Positions 36,717-46,036 of a DNA stretch of 64,000 nt are shown piece after piece (positions within the stretch are counted from its first letter, which is position 1; the number at the start of each line of letters is the position of its first letter). The DNA lies in the NCBI GenBank assembly GCA_963768765.1, contig CAVYJK010000024.1:115264-179263 (forward strand), written 5' to 3'. The stretch comes from DASWLF01 sp963768765. GTDB lineage: Bacteria; Desulfobacterota; Desulfobaccia; Desulfobaccales; 0-14-0-80-60-11. Under the pieces are notes generated by a model. The model saw only the letters and a list, made by a program, of their open reading frames with translations. It searched no databases and was not told the origin of the DNA. The translations under genes were made by a program, and so were the position numbers.

Positions 36717-37581
36717 ATGAACAAAAAAGCAGTTTGGACTTTGGGAATACTGTTTTTGGCGGCGGCTTTGCTGGCCCTGCCGGGACCGGCCAAGGCCGAA
36801 ATGTACGTGGAAGCCTACCTCGGGGGCGCCTTTTCCGGAGACCTCGGCACTGACTTTACTCAGATTCACCCGCCCTGGCCCGGAGCTGCACCGGGTGCTG
36901 CAGGTGAGAACCTTAAAACCCAGGGGTCGATGGCCCCGGCGGTGATAGGCGGTGTGAAGCTCGGCACCTGGTTCGTTCCCACCGGCTTCCTGGGATACTC
37001 TTATCCTGATTGGATGAAGTATTTTGGCTTTTACCTGGATTTTTCCTATCATCGCTTGAACGTTACCCAAAATTCCTTCAGCTCGATTACAAGTTTCTAC
37101 CGCGCCGGAGTGGCGCCTCCTAAATCGGCGTCAACGGACGGTACTTCCTTCAAAAGTGAAGGCACTGCCGCTACCTTGGCCTTCATGTTTGCCGCCAGAT
37201 ACGGCTTCTTCCAGGATAGCGAGGTGCCCTTCGGGCGGCTGCAGCCCTATGTGGCGGTGGGCCCCGCCATCCTGTTCTCCACCCAGACATTAACTTACCG
37301 GGCTAACCGCCGCCGATCCTTTCGGCCCGGGGAGTGACTGGTACGCCCAAGATACGGCCTCCAGGTCTTCGGTGAATGTCGCCCTGGCGGTGGAGGGAGG
37401 CATCCGTTACATGTGCCTGAAGAATGTCTCGGTTGACCTGTCCTTTAAATATCGCTATGCGCAGCCCAGTTATAAGTACAGCCCCTTTGATGATTGGACG
37501 TGGGCGAGCACGACGAGAATTAAGTACAATCCCACTTACAACCTGTTCAGCGGCCAGCTGGGTGTGGCGTACCACTTCTAA
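36717..37581 (+). CDS. outer-membrane beta-barrel protein (frameshifted)
   Basis: About 287 residues. ATG at 36717 with AAGGGGGG upstream. The signal peptide (KKAVWTLGILFLAAALLALP ... AKA) ends before EMYVEAYLGGAFSGDL. Alternating hydrophobic/aromatic strands (YFGFYLDFSYHRLNV, AATLAFMFAARYGF, LQPYVAVGPAILF) and a C-terminal strand ending in Phe (LFSGQLGVAYHF) fit an OmpA/OmpW-like eight-strand barrel. One extra C near 37306 shifts the frame; ADPFGPGSDWYAQD follows. Own promoter and terminator make it a single-gene unit. Function unknown. Confidence 0.75.
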
Positions 37582-37605
37582 GCCCCGAAAAATCTGGGAA
37601 ACAAG

Positions 37606-37636
37606 AGGCGGCCTTCGGGCCGCCTTTTTTATTTTT
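37606..37636 (+). terminator. intrinsic terminator after the outer-membrane protein
   Basis: An 8-bp stem AGGCGGCC / GGCCGCCT closed by a stable TTCG tetraloop and followed by TTTTTATTTTT, 25 bp after the stop. Confidence 0.9.
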
Positions 37637-37723
37637 CCATGCTCTAGGTTTAAAACCTTCGCCTTTCAGGCGAAAAGCTTTAGCTTAAATCTTGATAGAG
37701 AACTCCTAAAAAGCCATCAATAC

Positions 37724-37801
37724 TGTCATTCTGAGGAAGCGAAGCGACCGAAGAATCTCAAAAAAGGAGATTCTTCGCCGCCTGTGGCGGCTCAGAATGA
37801 C
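37724..37801. repeat. MITE-like hairpin, copy 4
   Basis: TGTCATTCTGAGGAAGCGAAG at one end and GGCTCAGAATGACA-type sequence at the other, with AAGAATCTC / GAGATTCTT inside. A small perfect hairpin CTACCTGC-TTTA-GCAGGTAG follows at 37834-37853. No gene is seen in 37637-38245. Confidence 0.7.
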
Positions 37802-38098
37802 AAAAAAACAACAGACTTCAGTCATTATTAAATCTACCTGCTTTAGCAGGTAGCGGCTTAATCCTCCCGGACGCGCCGGCTTGGTCGCCAGGCCATCTCC
37901 GGTTGCTTCGGGAAATTCTTCCGGTGGTCAGCCAGCCCCCGCACATCGGCCTTGTCTCTGCCGGCGTAAAGATGATATGTTGGGGCGGGCCGGTCTTAAA
38001 GGATGGTTAGCGAAGAATTCATCCGGCCCATCTAGTGGAGTGTTTCAATTAGCTGGACATAAATTCAGATCCGGAGCGCTGGACTTGGCAGGGTTAAG

Positions 38099-38179
38099 TC
38101 CCCCTTTGAAAAATGGGGATTTAGGGGGATTTCAAGTGCTTATAAAAATCCCCCCTGACCCCCTTTAGGAAAGGGGGGT
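38099..38179. repeat. C-rich/G-rich hairpin repeat, copy 3
   Basis: Same family as 8966-9050 and 29449-29530, here in the opposite order (CCCCCTTTGAAAAATGGGG ... CCCCCTTTAGGAAAGGGGGG). It lies shortly before livH. Confidence 0.7.
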
Positions 38180-38245
38180 AAAAAAACCTGCTTTTCCGAT
38201 GTTACCTTAATTATGAAACAGACCACTAGTTAAAATTAAAAGTCG

Positions 38246-39109
38246 ATGTTTTTCCAGCAGCTAATCAACGGCTTGACCACCGGCAGCGTTTATGCCCTCA
38301 TCGCCCTGGGCTACACCATGATTTATGGCATCCTGGGCCTGATCAACTTCGCCCAGGGCGAAATCTACATGTTCGGGGCCTTCGTGGCGGTGCTGCTCCT
38401 GGCCACCGGCCAGGTCAATTTTTACCTGGCCTTTGCCCTGGGGATGGCGGCCGCCGCCTTGTTGGGGGTGGTCCTGGAACGGGTGGCCTTCCGGCCGCTG
38501 CGGGGCTCGCACCCCCTGGTGCCTCTCATCAGCGCCATCGGGGCCTCTATCTTCCTGCAGAGCCTGGCCCTGCTGCTCTTCGGCCCCAACGACCGCCCCT
38601 TTCCCGTACAGTTCACCTTCGGCACCATCAATATCGCCGGCGTTCCCGTGTCCACCCTGCAGATCGCCATCCTGGCCGCGGGCCTGGGCTTCATGGGTCT
38701 GCTGATGGCCTTTGTGCGCTACACCACTTACGGCAAGGCCATCGTGGCCTGCGCCCTGGACCGGGACACCGCCCGCCTCATGGGGATCAACGTGGACCGC
38801 ATGGTGGCCCTGACCTTCCTCATCGGTTCGGCCCTGAGCGGGGCCGCGGGCATCATGATGGCCATTTACTACAACGCCACCTACCCCCGCATGGGCCTCC
38901 TTCCCGGCCTCAAGGCCTTCAGCGCCGCCATCCTGGGAGGGGTGGGCAACATCCCCGGGGCCATCCTGGGAGGCCTGCTCCTGGGGGTGGCCGAAAGCCT
39001 GGGGGCGGCTTATGTCTCCTCAGGCTACAAAGACGCCATCGCCTTCGCCATCCTTATCCTGGTGCTGCTCATCCGGCCCCAGGGGATTCTGAGAGGCCGG
39101 GGAGACTGA
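38246..39109 (+). CDS. livH: branched-chain amino acid-type ABC transporter permease LivH
   Basis: 287 residues with about eight hydrophobic segments. The opening QQLINGLTTGSVYALIALGYTMIYG and the block GLKAFSAAILGGVGNIPGAILGG are characteristic of LivH. It forms the inner-membrane channel with LivM, encoded 1 bp after its stop. Liv-type systems import branched-chain amino acids but also amides, urea and aromatic acids. A phenylacetate-CoA ligase gene follows the cluster, which hints at an aromatic substrate; this is inference. No binding protein (LivK) is encoded nearby. Confidence 0.92.
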   Translation: MFFQQLINGLTTGSVYALIALGYTMIYGILGLINFAQGEIYMFGAFVAVLLLATGQVNFYLAFALGMAAAALLGVVLERVAFRPLRGSHPLVPLISAIGASIFLQSLALLLFGPNDRPFPVQFTFGTINIAGVPVSTLQIAILAAGLGFMGLLMAFVRYTTYGKAIVACALDRDTARLMGINVDRMVALTFLIGSALSGAAGIMMAIYYNATYPRMGLLPGLKAFSAAILGGVGNIPGAILGGLLLGVAESLGAAYVSSGYKDAIAFAILILVLLIRPQGILRGRGD

Positions 39110-39110
39110 C

Positions 39111-39983
39111 ATGGTAGCTTACTTGCTGCACCTGGCCATCCTGGCCGGCATCTACATCATCCTCACCCTCAGCATCAACCTGATTATCGGCTACGCCGGC
39201 CAGGTCTCCCTGGGGCACGCGGCGTTTTACGGCATCGGGGCCTACACTTCGGCCCTGGTGGCCCTGAACTGGCACTTTCCCTTTCCCCTGGCGGCCCTGA
39301 GCGCGGTCCTGGTGGCCGGCGCCTGCGGCTTGGGCCTGGGGCTGCCCACCCTGAGGCTCAAAGAGGACTATCTGGCCATCGTCACCCTGGGATTCGGGGT
39401 CATCGTGGACCTGGTCTTTCTCAACCTGGAGATCACCGGGGGGCCCGACGGCCTGCCGGGTATTCCCTCTCCCAGCTTTTTCGGGCTGAGCTTCCGGGCC
39501 GCCGGGCCTTACCTGATTCTGGTGGCCGTGGCGGTGCTGCTGGTCCTGGTCTTCACCTACCGCCTGGTCAACTCCTACCATGGCCGGGCCCTGCGGGCCA
39601 TCCGGGACCACGAAGTCACGGCCCAGGTGATGGGCATCAACACCCCGGCTTACAAGATCGTCATCTTTACCCTGGCCGCCGGCCTGGCGGGTCTGGCCGG
39701 GTCCCTGTACGCCCATTACATCACCTTTATCAACCCGGAAACCTTCGGCCTCCATACCTCCATCCTGATCCTGACCATGGCGGTGCTGGGCGGTATGGGC
39801 TCCATGGCCGGCTCGGTGCTGGGCGCGGTGATCCTGACGGCCCTGCCGGAGATGCTGCGGCAGTTCCAGGCTTACCAGGACCTCATTTACGGGGCCCTGC
39901 TGGTGGGCCTGCTCATCCTGCGGCCCGAAGGCATCCTGGGCCGGGGCAAGCTGAGTTTGAAGTTTCTCCAGCGGGAGGGGTGA
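39111..39983 (+). CDS. livM: branched-chain amino acid-type ABC transporter permease LivM
   Basis: 290 residues, many membrane segments. IGYAGQVSLGHAAFYGIGAY near the N-terminus, RALRAIRDHEVTAQVMGIN in the cytoplasmic loop that meets the ATPase, and VLGGMGSMAGSVLGA are standard LivM blocks. It begins 1 bp after livH. The next gene of the set is 350 bp away across an inserted repeat-flanked stretch. Confidence 0.92.
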   Translation: MVAYLLHLAILAGIYIILTLSINLIIGYAGQVSLGHAAFYGIGAYTSALVALNWHFPFPLAALSAVLVAGACGLGLGLPTLRLKEDYLAIVTLGFGVIVDLVFLNLEITGGPDGLPGIPSPSFFGLSFRAAGPYLILVAVAVLLVLVFTYRLVNSYHGRALRAIRDHEVTAQVMGINTPAYKIVIFTLAAGLAGLAGSLYAHYITFINPETFGLHTSILILTMAVLGGMGSMAGSVLGAVILTALPEMLRQFQAYQDLIYGALLVGLLILRPEGILGRGKLSLKFLQREG

Positions 39984-39987
39984 GAGA

Positions 39988-40019
39988 CGGTTTTCGGTTT
40001 TCAGTTTTCGGTTTTCGGT
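39988..40019. repeat. heptamer repeat (TTTTCGG), left arm
   Basis: Tandem TTTTCGG/TTTTCAG heptamers directly after livM, the inverse of the CCGAAAA heptamers at 40303-40334. Together they form inverted repeats around the stretch between livM and livF. Confidence 0.7.
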
Positions 40020-40056
40020 AAAAAGAGCAGTTTGAAGTTATTCCAAATTAAGGTCA

Positions 40057-40200
40057 ATGACGGGCATGAAAATTATCCTGGGATTTGATCCTGGTGGTGA
40101 AGGGCGTTTCGGCTGGGCAGTATGCCTCGACAGGGATGATGGGCTCAGGGTTGTAGCCACCGATGTTGCCGACCATATGAAAAAAAGGAACGAATCTTAG
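40057..40200 (+). pseudogene. orphan N-terminal fragment of an unknown protein
   Basis: A 47-residue frame, opening MTGMKIILGFDPGGEGRFGW, then AVCLDRDD and an early stop after KKRNES. FDPGG near the start recalls RNase H-fold nucleases whose first strand carries the catalytic Asp. The rest of such a protein is absent. The fragment lies between inverted heptamer repeats inside the liv operon, so it looks like a leftover of inserted DNA. Family assignment is tentative. Confidence 0.35.
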
Positions 40201-40302
40201 CGGGGGAGCCGCCGATAGAATATTGGATGCCAAAAAGGGTTATCTCCGAGATGATTTCTGTCCCAAGGCAACCATAGGAATTATTCGTACATGTTATCAA
40301 AC

Positions 40303-40334
<32 letters not shown>

Positions 40335-41060
40335 ATGTTGACGTTGAAAAGCGTCCAGGCCGGGTATGGCCGCCTTCCCGTGCTGAAGGGCATCTCGCTG
40401 CACGTGCGCCCCGGCGAGGTGGTGACCCTGATCGGCGGCAACGGCGCCGGCAAGACCACCACGCTGCGCACTATTTCCGGGTTGCTGCCGGCCCAGAAGG
40501 GCTCCATCCACTTTGCCGGCCAGGATCTCACCAGGCTGCCCCCGGAGCGCATCGTCACCCTGGGGTTGGCGCTGGTGCCGGAGGGCCGCCGGGTCTTCCG
40601 CACCTTGAGCGTTACCGCCAACCTGGAGCTGGGGGCCTATCACCGGCCGGATAAAGGCCGGGTGCGCCAGGACCTGGAAGAGTTGCGGCAGCGCTTTCCC
40701 ATCCTCGGGGAGCGGGCTCACCAGGCCGCGGGGACCCTCTCCGGCGGCGAGCAGCAGATCCTGGCCATCGGACGGGCTCTCATGGCCCGGCCCCGGCTTT
40801 TGATGCTGGACGAGCCCTCCATGGGCCTGGCCCCCCGCATGGTGACCCAGGTTTACGAGATCCTGGCGGAGCTCAAGAGGTCCGGCACCACCATCCTGCT
40901 GGTGGAGCAGAACGCCCGGGCCGCCCTGAAGGTGGCGGACCGGGGTTACGTGCTGGAGACCGGGCGCATCATCCTGGACGGCTCCGCCGCCGACCTGCGG
41001 GAAGACCCGGAAGTGCAGCGGGCTTATCTGGGCAAGGGTTATAAGGAAGTATGGGAATGA
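40335..41060 (+). CDS. livF: ABC transporter ATPase LivF
   Basis: 241 residues, ATG at 40335. Walker A GGNGAGKTTTL, the Q-loop region, signature LSGGEQQILAIGRAL and Walker B LLMLDEPSMGLAP are intact, with LALVPEGRRVF and LVEQNARAAL typical of LivF. It powers the LivHM permease together with LivG. The gene order H-M-F-G is less common than H-M-G-F. The tandem heptamer repeat abuts the start codon, leaving no normal ribosome-binding site. Confidence 0.92.
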   Translation: MLTLKSVQAGYGRLPVLKGISLHVRPGEVVTLIGGNGAGKTTTLRTISGLLPAQKGSIHFAGQDLTRLPPERIVTLGLALVPEGRRVFRTLSVTANLELGAYHRPDKGRVRQDLEELRQRFPILGERAHQAAGTLSGGEQQILAIGRALMARPRLLMLDEPSMGLAPRMVTQVYEILAELKRSGTTILLVEQNARAALKVADRGYVLETGRIILDGSAADLREDPEVQRAYLGKGYKEVWE

Positions 41061-41181
41061 AAACTGTCAGCAAACAAGCGGTACAGCGCAGATATAACTT
41101 CACTTGGTGTTCCAGCAGTTCAGGGGACCGAATGAAGCTCGGCCTTAACGGACCTGGAGGAACTTTGGATGCTGAAAGTGG

Positions 41182-41952
41182 ATGAGCCTATTGGAAGTCA
41201 CTAACCTCAGCAAACATTTCGGCGGGGTCAAGGCCCTGACGGGCGTCTCTTTCAGCGCCGCGGCCGGGGGGATCACCGGTCTCATCGGCCCCAACGGCGC
41301 GGGCAAGACCACCTGCTTCAATCTCATCAACGGCCTCCTGGGGCCCACCGGCGGCGCCATCCGGTTGGCAGGCCAGGACCTGGTGGGCCTGTCCCCCTAC
41401 GCCCGGGCCCGTCTGGGCCTGGCCCGCACTTTCCAGAATATCCAGCTCTTCGGGGGCATGACGGTCATGGAAAACGTCCTCACCGGCCGCCACCTGCGCC
41501 AGCAAGTGGGGCCGCTGGCGGCCTTGCTGCCGCTCCCCCGGGTGAGCCGGGCCCGGGCCGAAAACCGGGAGCGGGCCCTGTCGCTGCTGGAGCTGGTGGG
41601 GCTGGCAGACCAGGCGGACTTTCCCGCCGAAGCCCTGGCCTACGGGGACCAGCGGCGCCTGGAAATCGCCCGGGCTCTGGCCCAGGAACCCCAACTGCTG
41701 CTCATGGACGAACCCGCCGCGGGCCTGAACCCCCGGGAAACGGAAGACCTGATGGCCCTGCTGGAAAAACTCCGGGACCGAGGCATCACCCTGCTGGTCA
41801 TCGAACACGATATGACCCTGGTCATGGGCCTGTGCGACCCGGTGGTGGTCTTGGACTACGGCGAGGTAATCGCCGCGGGGGCTCCCCGGGAAATCCGCCG
41901 GGACCCCCGGGTCATCGAGGCCTACCTGGGCCGGGAGGAGGAAGGGGATTGA
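41182..41952 (+). CDS. livG: ABC transporter ATPase LivG
   Basis: 256 residues, ATG at 41182. Walker A GPNGAGKTTCFN, LGLARTFQNIQLFGGMTVMEN, signature LAYGDQRRLEIARAL and Walker B LLLMDEPAAGLNPRE are the LivG pattern. It pairs with LivF on the cytoplasmic face of LivHM. A GGAGG about 20 bp before the start is rather far. Confidence 0.92.
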   Translation: MSLLEVTNLSKHFGGVKALTGVSFSAAAGGITGLIGPNGAGKTTCFNLINGLLGPTGGAIRLAGQDLVGLSPYARARLGLARTFQNIQLFGGMTVMENVLTGRHLRQQVGPLAALLPLPRVSRARAENRERALSLLELVGLADQADFPAEALAYGDQRRLEIARALAQEPQLLLMDEPAAGLNPRETEDLMALLEKLRDRGITLLVIEHDMTLVMGLCDPVVVLDYGEVIAAGAPREIRRDPRVIEAYLGREEEGD

Positions 41953-41955
41953 TTT

Positions 41956-42150
41956 TTGGGGAGGGGGCCAGGGTTTGCAGTAAGGGCCCCTCCCCAAACC
42001 CCCTCCCCCAATCCCTTATGGGGTGATTATTCAGGTCCGTGGAAGTCGAGGCCAAGGCCTCGCCTTTCACGGACCTTAAGCGGGTTGGGAGGGGGCGTTG
42101 GGGGAGGGCAGGGACGGCACCGGTCCCTGGCCCTCCCCCCCAGAAACACT
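41956..42150. repeat. G-rich intergenic repeat, copy 8
   Basis: GGGGAGGGGGCCAGGG / CCCCTCCCCAAACCCC outer parts with an inner hairpin GTGGAAGTCGAGGCC / GGCCTCGCCTTTCAC, then the mirrored arm. It lies between livG and paaK. Confidence 0.75.
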
Positions 42151-42168
42151 CCAAAGGAGGAGGAGGAC

Positions 42169-43482
42169 ATGGCGATCTTCGATAAGGATGCGGAGCAGAT
42201 GGACCGCGGTGATCTGGCCCAGCTGCAGTTGGAGCGTCTCCAGGCCACCCTTACCCGGGTCTACAAGAACGTCAAGTTCTACAAGAAGAAGTTCGACGAG
42301 CTGGGTTTTCTCCCCGAGGATTGCCAGTCCCTGGAGGACCTGGCCCGGCTGCCCTTCACCAGCCGCCACGACCTGGCCCGGGCCTACCCCTACGAGATGT
42401 TCGCGGTGCCGCTCCGGGAGGTGGTGCGCATCCACTCCTCCACCGGCAGCCCCGGCAACCCCATCGTCATGGGCTACACCTGCCGGGACCTGCGCCACTG
42501 GGCCAAACTCTCGGCCCGGGTGCTGACCGCCGCCGGGGTGGACCGGGACGATGTGGTGCAGGTGACCCTGAGCTACGGGCTCCTCACCAGCGCCTTCGGC
42601 ATCCACTACGGGGTGGAGCTCCTGGGCGCCTCGGTGATCCCCACGGGCCCCGGGTTCACGGCCCGGCAGGTGCAGGTGATGCGGGACTACCGCACCACCG
42701 TGCTGGTCTCCACCCCGTCCTACGCCCTGGTGCTGGCGGACCAAATAGAGGCCCAGGGGGTGGACGCCAAGAACCTGCACCTGAAGCTGGCGCTTTTGGC
42801 CGGAGAGCCCTGGACCGAGGAGATGCGGACCGCCATCGAGAACCGCCTCTATCTCAAGGCCCGGGACCACTATGCCCTTTCCGAGGCCATGGGACCCGGG
42901 GTGGCCGGGGAGTGCGCCGACCGCCTGCTTCCGGGCATGCACCTCAACGAGGACCATTTTCTGGCCGAGGTCATCGATCCGAAGAGCGGCGCGGTGCTGC
43001 CTGCCGGGGAACTGGGGGAGCTGGTGCTCACCACCATCACCAAGGAGGCCACCCCCCTGGTGCGCTTCCGCACCGGGGACCGGTGCCGCCTGGACTACGA
43101 GCCCTGCCCCTGCGGCCGCACCCTGGCGCGCCTGAGCCGCATCGCCGGCCGCACCGACGAGGTGGTCATCGTCAAGGGCATCAACATCTTCCCGGCCCGG
43201 GTGGGCCAGATTTTGCGCGGCCTTAAGGGGGAGGAGCCGGCCTATCAGCTGGTGGTGGGCCGGGAAGGCCACCTGGATTACCTGGAAGTGCGCCTCGAGG
43301 TGCGGGAGGGTCTGTTCTTCGATAAGATGACCTTGCAGCGGGAGTTCTTGCAGCAGCTCACCCACAAACTGGCCCAGGGCATCGGGGTGCAGCCCCGGGT
43401 CAAACTGGTGGAGCCGGGGTCGCTGTCCCGGGAAAAGGAGACCTCGCCTTTGGTGATTGATTTGCGGCAAGGAGTTTGTTAG
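42169..43482 (+). CDS. paaK: phenylacetate-CoA ligase
   Basis: 437 residues, the family's usual size. The ATG at 42169 has AAAGGAGGAGGAGG upstream. HSSTGSPGNPIVMGYT is the PaaK form of the adenylate-forming P-loop; TLSYGLLTSAFGIHYG, GAEVIPTGPG-like GASVIPTGPG, LRFRTGD-like LVRFRTGD and GRTDEVVIVKGINIFP follow. The protein activates phenylacetate or a related aryl acid with ATP and CoA. No paa oxygenase genes are near, in line with an anaerobic route. It sits behind livHMFG, suggesting uptake and activation of one substrate. Confidence 0.9.
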   Translation: MAIFDKDAEQMDRGDLAQLQLERLQATLTRVYKNVKFYKKKFDELGFLPEDCQSLEDLARLPFTSRHDLARAYPYEMFAVPLREVVRIHSSTGSPGNPIVMGYTCRDLRHWAKLSARVLTAAGVDRDDVVQVTLSYGLLTSAFGIHYGVELLGASVIPTGPGFTARQVQVMRDYRTTVLVSTPSYALVLADQIEAQGVDAKNLHLKLALLAGEPWTEEMRTAIENRLYLKARDHYALSEAMGPGVAGECADRLLPGMHLNEDHFLAEVIDPKSGAVLPAGELGELVLTTITKEATPLVRFRTGDRCRLDYEPCPCGRTLARLSRIAGRTDEVVIVKGINIFPARVGQILRGLKGEEPAYQLVVGREGHLDYLEVRLEVREGLFFDKMTLQREFLQQLTHKLAQGIGVQPRVKLVEPGSLSREKETSPLVIDLRQGVC

Positions 43483-43522
43483 CATGTGATAGTTAATCTA
43501 AGGCAATCATTTTTAAGAGGTA

Positions 43523-44453
43523 ATGCAGCGAATTAAGATATTTTTAAATGTTTGTCTGTTGCTCCTTTTGGCGGTGGGATGTGCCCGGATTCCGGCCCCG
43601 CCGGCGAACCTGGGCCAGGACTGGGGCCAGCAGAAGACCTTTGACTATCACGGGATAAAGATCAATTACTACGAGGCGGGGCAGGGACCGCCCATCCTCC
43701 TGCTGCACGGCTTCGGGGCCTGCGCCTATACCTGGCGGCTTCCTGGTCCCGGCGCTGGCCGAGAATCACCGGGTCATCACCATGGACCTCAAGGGCTATG
43801 GCCTGTCGGATAAGCCCCGGGATGGGCATTACGCGGTCAGCGACCAGGCCGACCTGGTGGCCGAGTTCATCCGCACCCAGGACTTGCATGACCTGGTCGT
43901 GATGGGCCATTCCATGGGCGGCGGGGTGACGCTCATGACCTATTTCAAGGTGCGGGAGGAAAACCCCGGGCGCATCAAGCGCCTGGTGCTCATCGACAGC
44001 GCCGGCTATCCGCAAAAGCTGCCCTGGTTCATCCGGCTGGCCGGTATCCCTCTCGTGAATACGGTAGCGACCAGTCTCCTGTCGCCCCGGTTCGCCACCT
44101 ACATGGTGCTGAGAAAATGTTATTATAATAAAGATAAGATCACCGAGGAGCAGATCGACACCTACGCCTATTACGGCAGCCTGCCGGGCGCTCCGGAGGC
44201 GGTGGCCCAGACGGCGCGACAGATCGTGCCGGAGGACATGGAGGCCGTCACCGCCCGGTATAAGACCATCAGCGTCCCGGTCCTGATTATCTGGGGGGCG
44301 GAAGACGAAGTGGTGCCCCTTGAAGTCGGCAAGAATTTCAAGCGGGATATCCCGAACTCGACTCTGGTCGTCATCCCTAAATGTGGCCATATCCCCCTGG
44401 AAGAGGAACCCCTGGAAACCCGGCAGGCTATTACGGCTTTCTTAAATAAGTAG
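43523..44453 (+). CDS. lipoprotein alpha/beta hydrolase (frameshifted)
   Basis: About 310 residues. From the ATG at 43523, the signal sequence MQRIKIFLNVCLLLLLAVGC has a lipobox cysteine (AVGC), so the mature protein should be lipid-anchored. HGFGACAYTWR is the oxyanion-hole block. One extra base near 43740 shifts the frame to FLVPALAENHRVITMDLKG. The nucleophile elbow is GHSMGGG, the acid is in WGAEDEVVP and the base in CGHIPLEE. It belongs to the broad epoxide hydrolase/esterase group; substrate unknown. It directly follows paaK. Confidence 0.8.
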
Positions 44454-44522
44454 CACACCCATTGCTTATCCACGGGACTAACAAATGGCCTCTTAGAAAG
44501 TGAAAAGTGATAAAAAGAAAAA

Positions 44523-44546
44523 GTGGCACAGGCGTCTCGCCTGTGC
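44523..44546 (+). repeat. REP palindrome flanking the RAYT remnant (left)
   Basis: GTGG followed by CACAGGCG-TCT-CGCCTGTG, a perfect 8-3-8 palindrome. The GTGG foot matches the fixed 5' tetranucleotide that REP elements carry beside their transposase. Confidence 0.8.
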
Positions 44547-44556
44547 AATCCTTCAA

Positions 44557-45014
44557 AATCACCAGGAGAAACTTGCCCCACTGGCAACAGCCAGGAAAGG
44601 TATATTTCCTCACTTGGCGATGTAAAAAAGGCGAAATTCTTTCCCAACCGAAGATCGCGCCATTACTTTGGAGGCGCTGCATTATTGGGATGGACGCAAG
44701 TGGACCTTATATGCCGCCGTTGTTATGCCCGACCACGTGCATGCCCTGGTGCAGCCCCTGACTGGTCCAAAAACGGCGGGGCCTTTGCATTCTAGCGGAG
44801 ATTATTCATAGTGTCAAGAGCTTCAGCGTCCACCAAATTAATCGGCAAAGAGGCAGTCAGGGGTCTATCTGGCAGGATGAACGCTTTGACCGCATTGTCC
44901 GGGATTCTCGAGGCGGAGTTCTTGGAGAAATGGCAGTACATAATCAACAACCCCCTAAGCAGGAATTGGTCCAAAGCCCGGAGGATTATCCCTGGCTCTA
45001 TATGAAGAATGATT
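44557..45014 (+). pseudogene. REP-associated tyrosine transposase (RAYT), degenerate
   Basis: Pieces in three frames assemble one RAYT/Y1-transposase protein: RRNLPHWQQPGKVYFLTWRC, then TLEALHYWDGRKW, then AAVVMPDHVHALVQPL with the HUH-type HVH motif, then IIHSVKSFSVHQINR and IWQDERFDRIVRD, then EFLEKWQYIINNP with the catalytic Tyr, and finally SPEDYPWLYMKND. At least three frameshifts (about 44650, 44795, 44905-44960) separate them, so the gene is probably inactive. RAYTs are single-copy domesticated transposases linked to REP elements; inverted REPs flank this one and further copies lie in the window. Confidence 0.8.
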
Positions 45015-45022
45015 GACAAGAT

Positions 45023-45046
45023 GCACAGGCGAGACGCCTGTGCCAC
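45023..45046 (-). repeat. REP palindrome flanking the RAYT remnant (right)
   Basis: CACAGGCG-AGA-CGCCTGTG followed by CCAC, i.e. the same GTGG-footed REP in inverted orientation relative to 44523-44546. Confidence 0.8.
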
Positions 45047-45150
45047 CAAAGACACTGGGATAAATTAGATGGCAAGAAGAATATTTAAATAATCGGGATA
45101 AATGATGGGAAACATCAAAGGTACATTGAATTAGGATAATAGTAATAAAT

Positions 45151-45753
45151 ATGCGACCCTCATGGGATGAATACTTTATGCTCATCGCCAAGCTGGTGAG
45201 CACCCGCAGCACCTGCAACTCCCGGCCCACCGGGGCGGTGCTGGTGAAGGACCGCCAGATCCTGGCCACGGGCTACAACGGCTCCATGCCCGGGGCGCCC
45301 CACTGCGTGGACCAGGTCATGCCCGACGGCTCGCCCTACTGCCACCGCCGGGCCCTCAGCGTGGCCGACGTGGACAAGTACAACTACTGCCGGGCCTCCC
45401 ACGCCGAGGCCAACGCCATCGCCCAGGCAGCCCGCCACGGAGTGGCCATCAAGGGCGCGGCGCTGTACGTCACCCTGGAGCCCTGCTTCGTCTGCGTCAA
45501 GCTCCTGGCCACGGCCCAGATCGAGCAGGTCTACTTCGAACTGCCTTACGAGTCCCGGGACCCCCGGCGGGATGCCTTCTGGCGGGGGGCGGTGGCCGAC
45601 GCCGGGATCAAGGTTTACCGGCAGCTCAGCATAACTCCGGCGGCCGTGGCCTACATCCTGCCGAGCCTCTCGGGGGTCACTTCCCGCCGGCGTCTGCCGG
45701 CCACCGGCCCCGCCGGGGAGCCGGTCCCGGTGGGGGCCCTGGAGCAGGATTAG
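45151..45753 (+). CDS. dCMP/cytidine deaminase-family protein (ComEB-like)
   Basis: 200 residues, ATG at 45151. SWDEYFMLIAKLVSTRSTC and PTGAVLVKDRQILATGYNG open it. The zinc site is SHAEANAI (His and catalytic Glu) and LEPCFVC (two Cys), with an extra CxxxxC-type set around HCVDQ and CHRR, as in dCMP deaminases. The enzyme makes dUMP from dCMP for thymidylate synthesis. A C-terminal tail of about 35 residues is variable. Confidence 0.88.
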   Translation: MRPSWDEYFMLIAKLVSTRSTCNSRPTGAVLVKDRQILATGYNGSMPGAPHCVDQVMPDGSPYCHRRALSVADVDKYNYCRASHAEANAIAQAARHGVAIKGAALYVTLEPCFVCVKLLATAQIEQVYFELPYESRDPRRDAFWRGAVADAGIKVYRQLSITPAAVAYILPSLSGVTSRRRLPATGPAGEPVPVGALEQD

Positions 45754-45784
45754 GGGCAGGTTCCAGGAATACCTTGCTTTAAGA

Positions 45785-45900
45785 AACTGGCTTTTTCCCT
45801 CCCCCTTGATGGGGGAGGGTAGGGTGGGGGTGAATGTTTTGAATAATTCCTATACCTTCCCTCTCCCCCCAGCCCCCTCCCACCAAGGGAGGGGGAGGTA
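45785..45900. repeat. C-rich/G-rich inverted repeats before ftsK
   Basis: CCCTCCCCCTTGATGGGGGAGGG is followed by a second inverted CCCCTCCCACCAAGGGAGGGGG unit. No gene is seen between the deaminase and ftsK. Confidence 0.6.
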
Positions 45901-46036
45901 TAATGGAAAGACTTAATAAAGGTACTTGAGGAACCCGGCACCAGTCTTTCATGGCCCCTGGGTCTCGTTGGTAACTTCATAACCACCGAGAGACAGAAAG
46001 CACCGAGAAAAGAGAACCAAGCAAACCCACAGGATT

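Noticed and set aside
37881..38168. A 95-codon open frame before livH
   Set aside because: Its second half is the C-rich repeat at 38099-38179 and it has no ribosome-binding site or recognisable motif.
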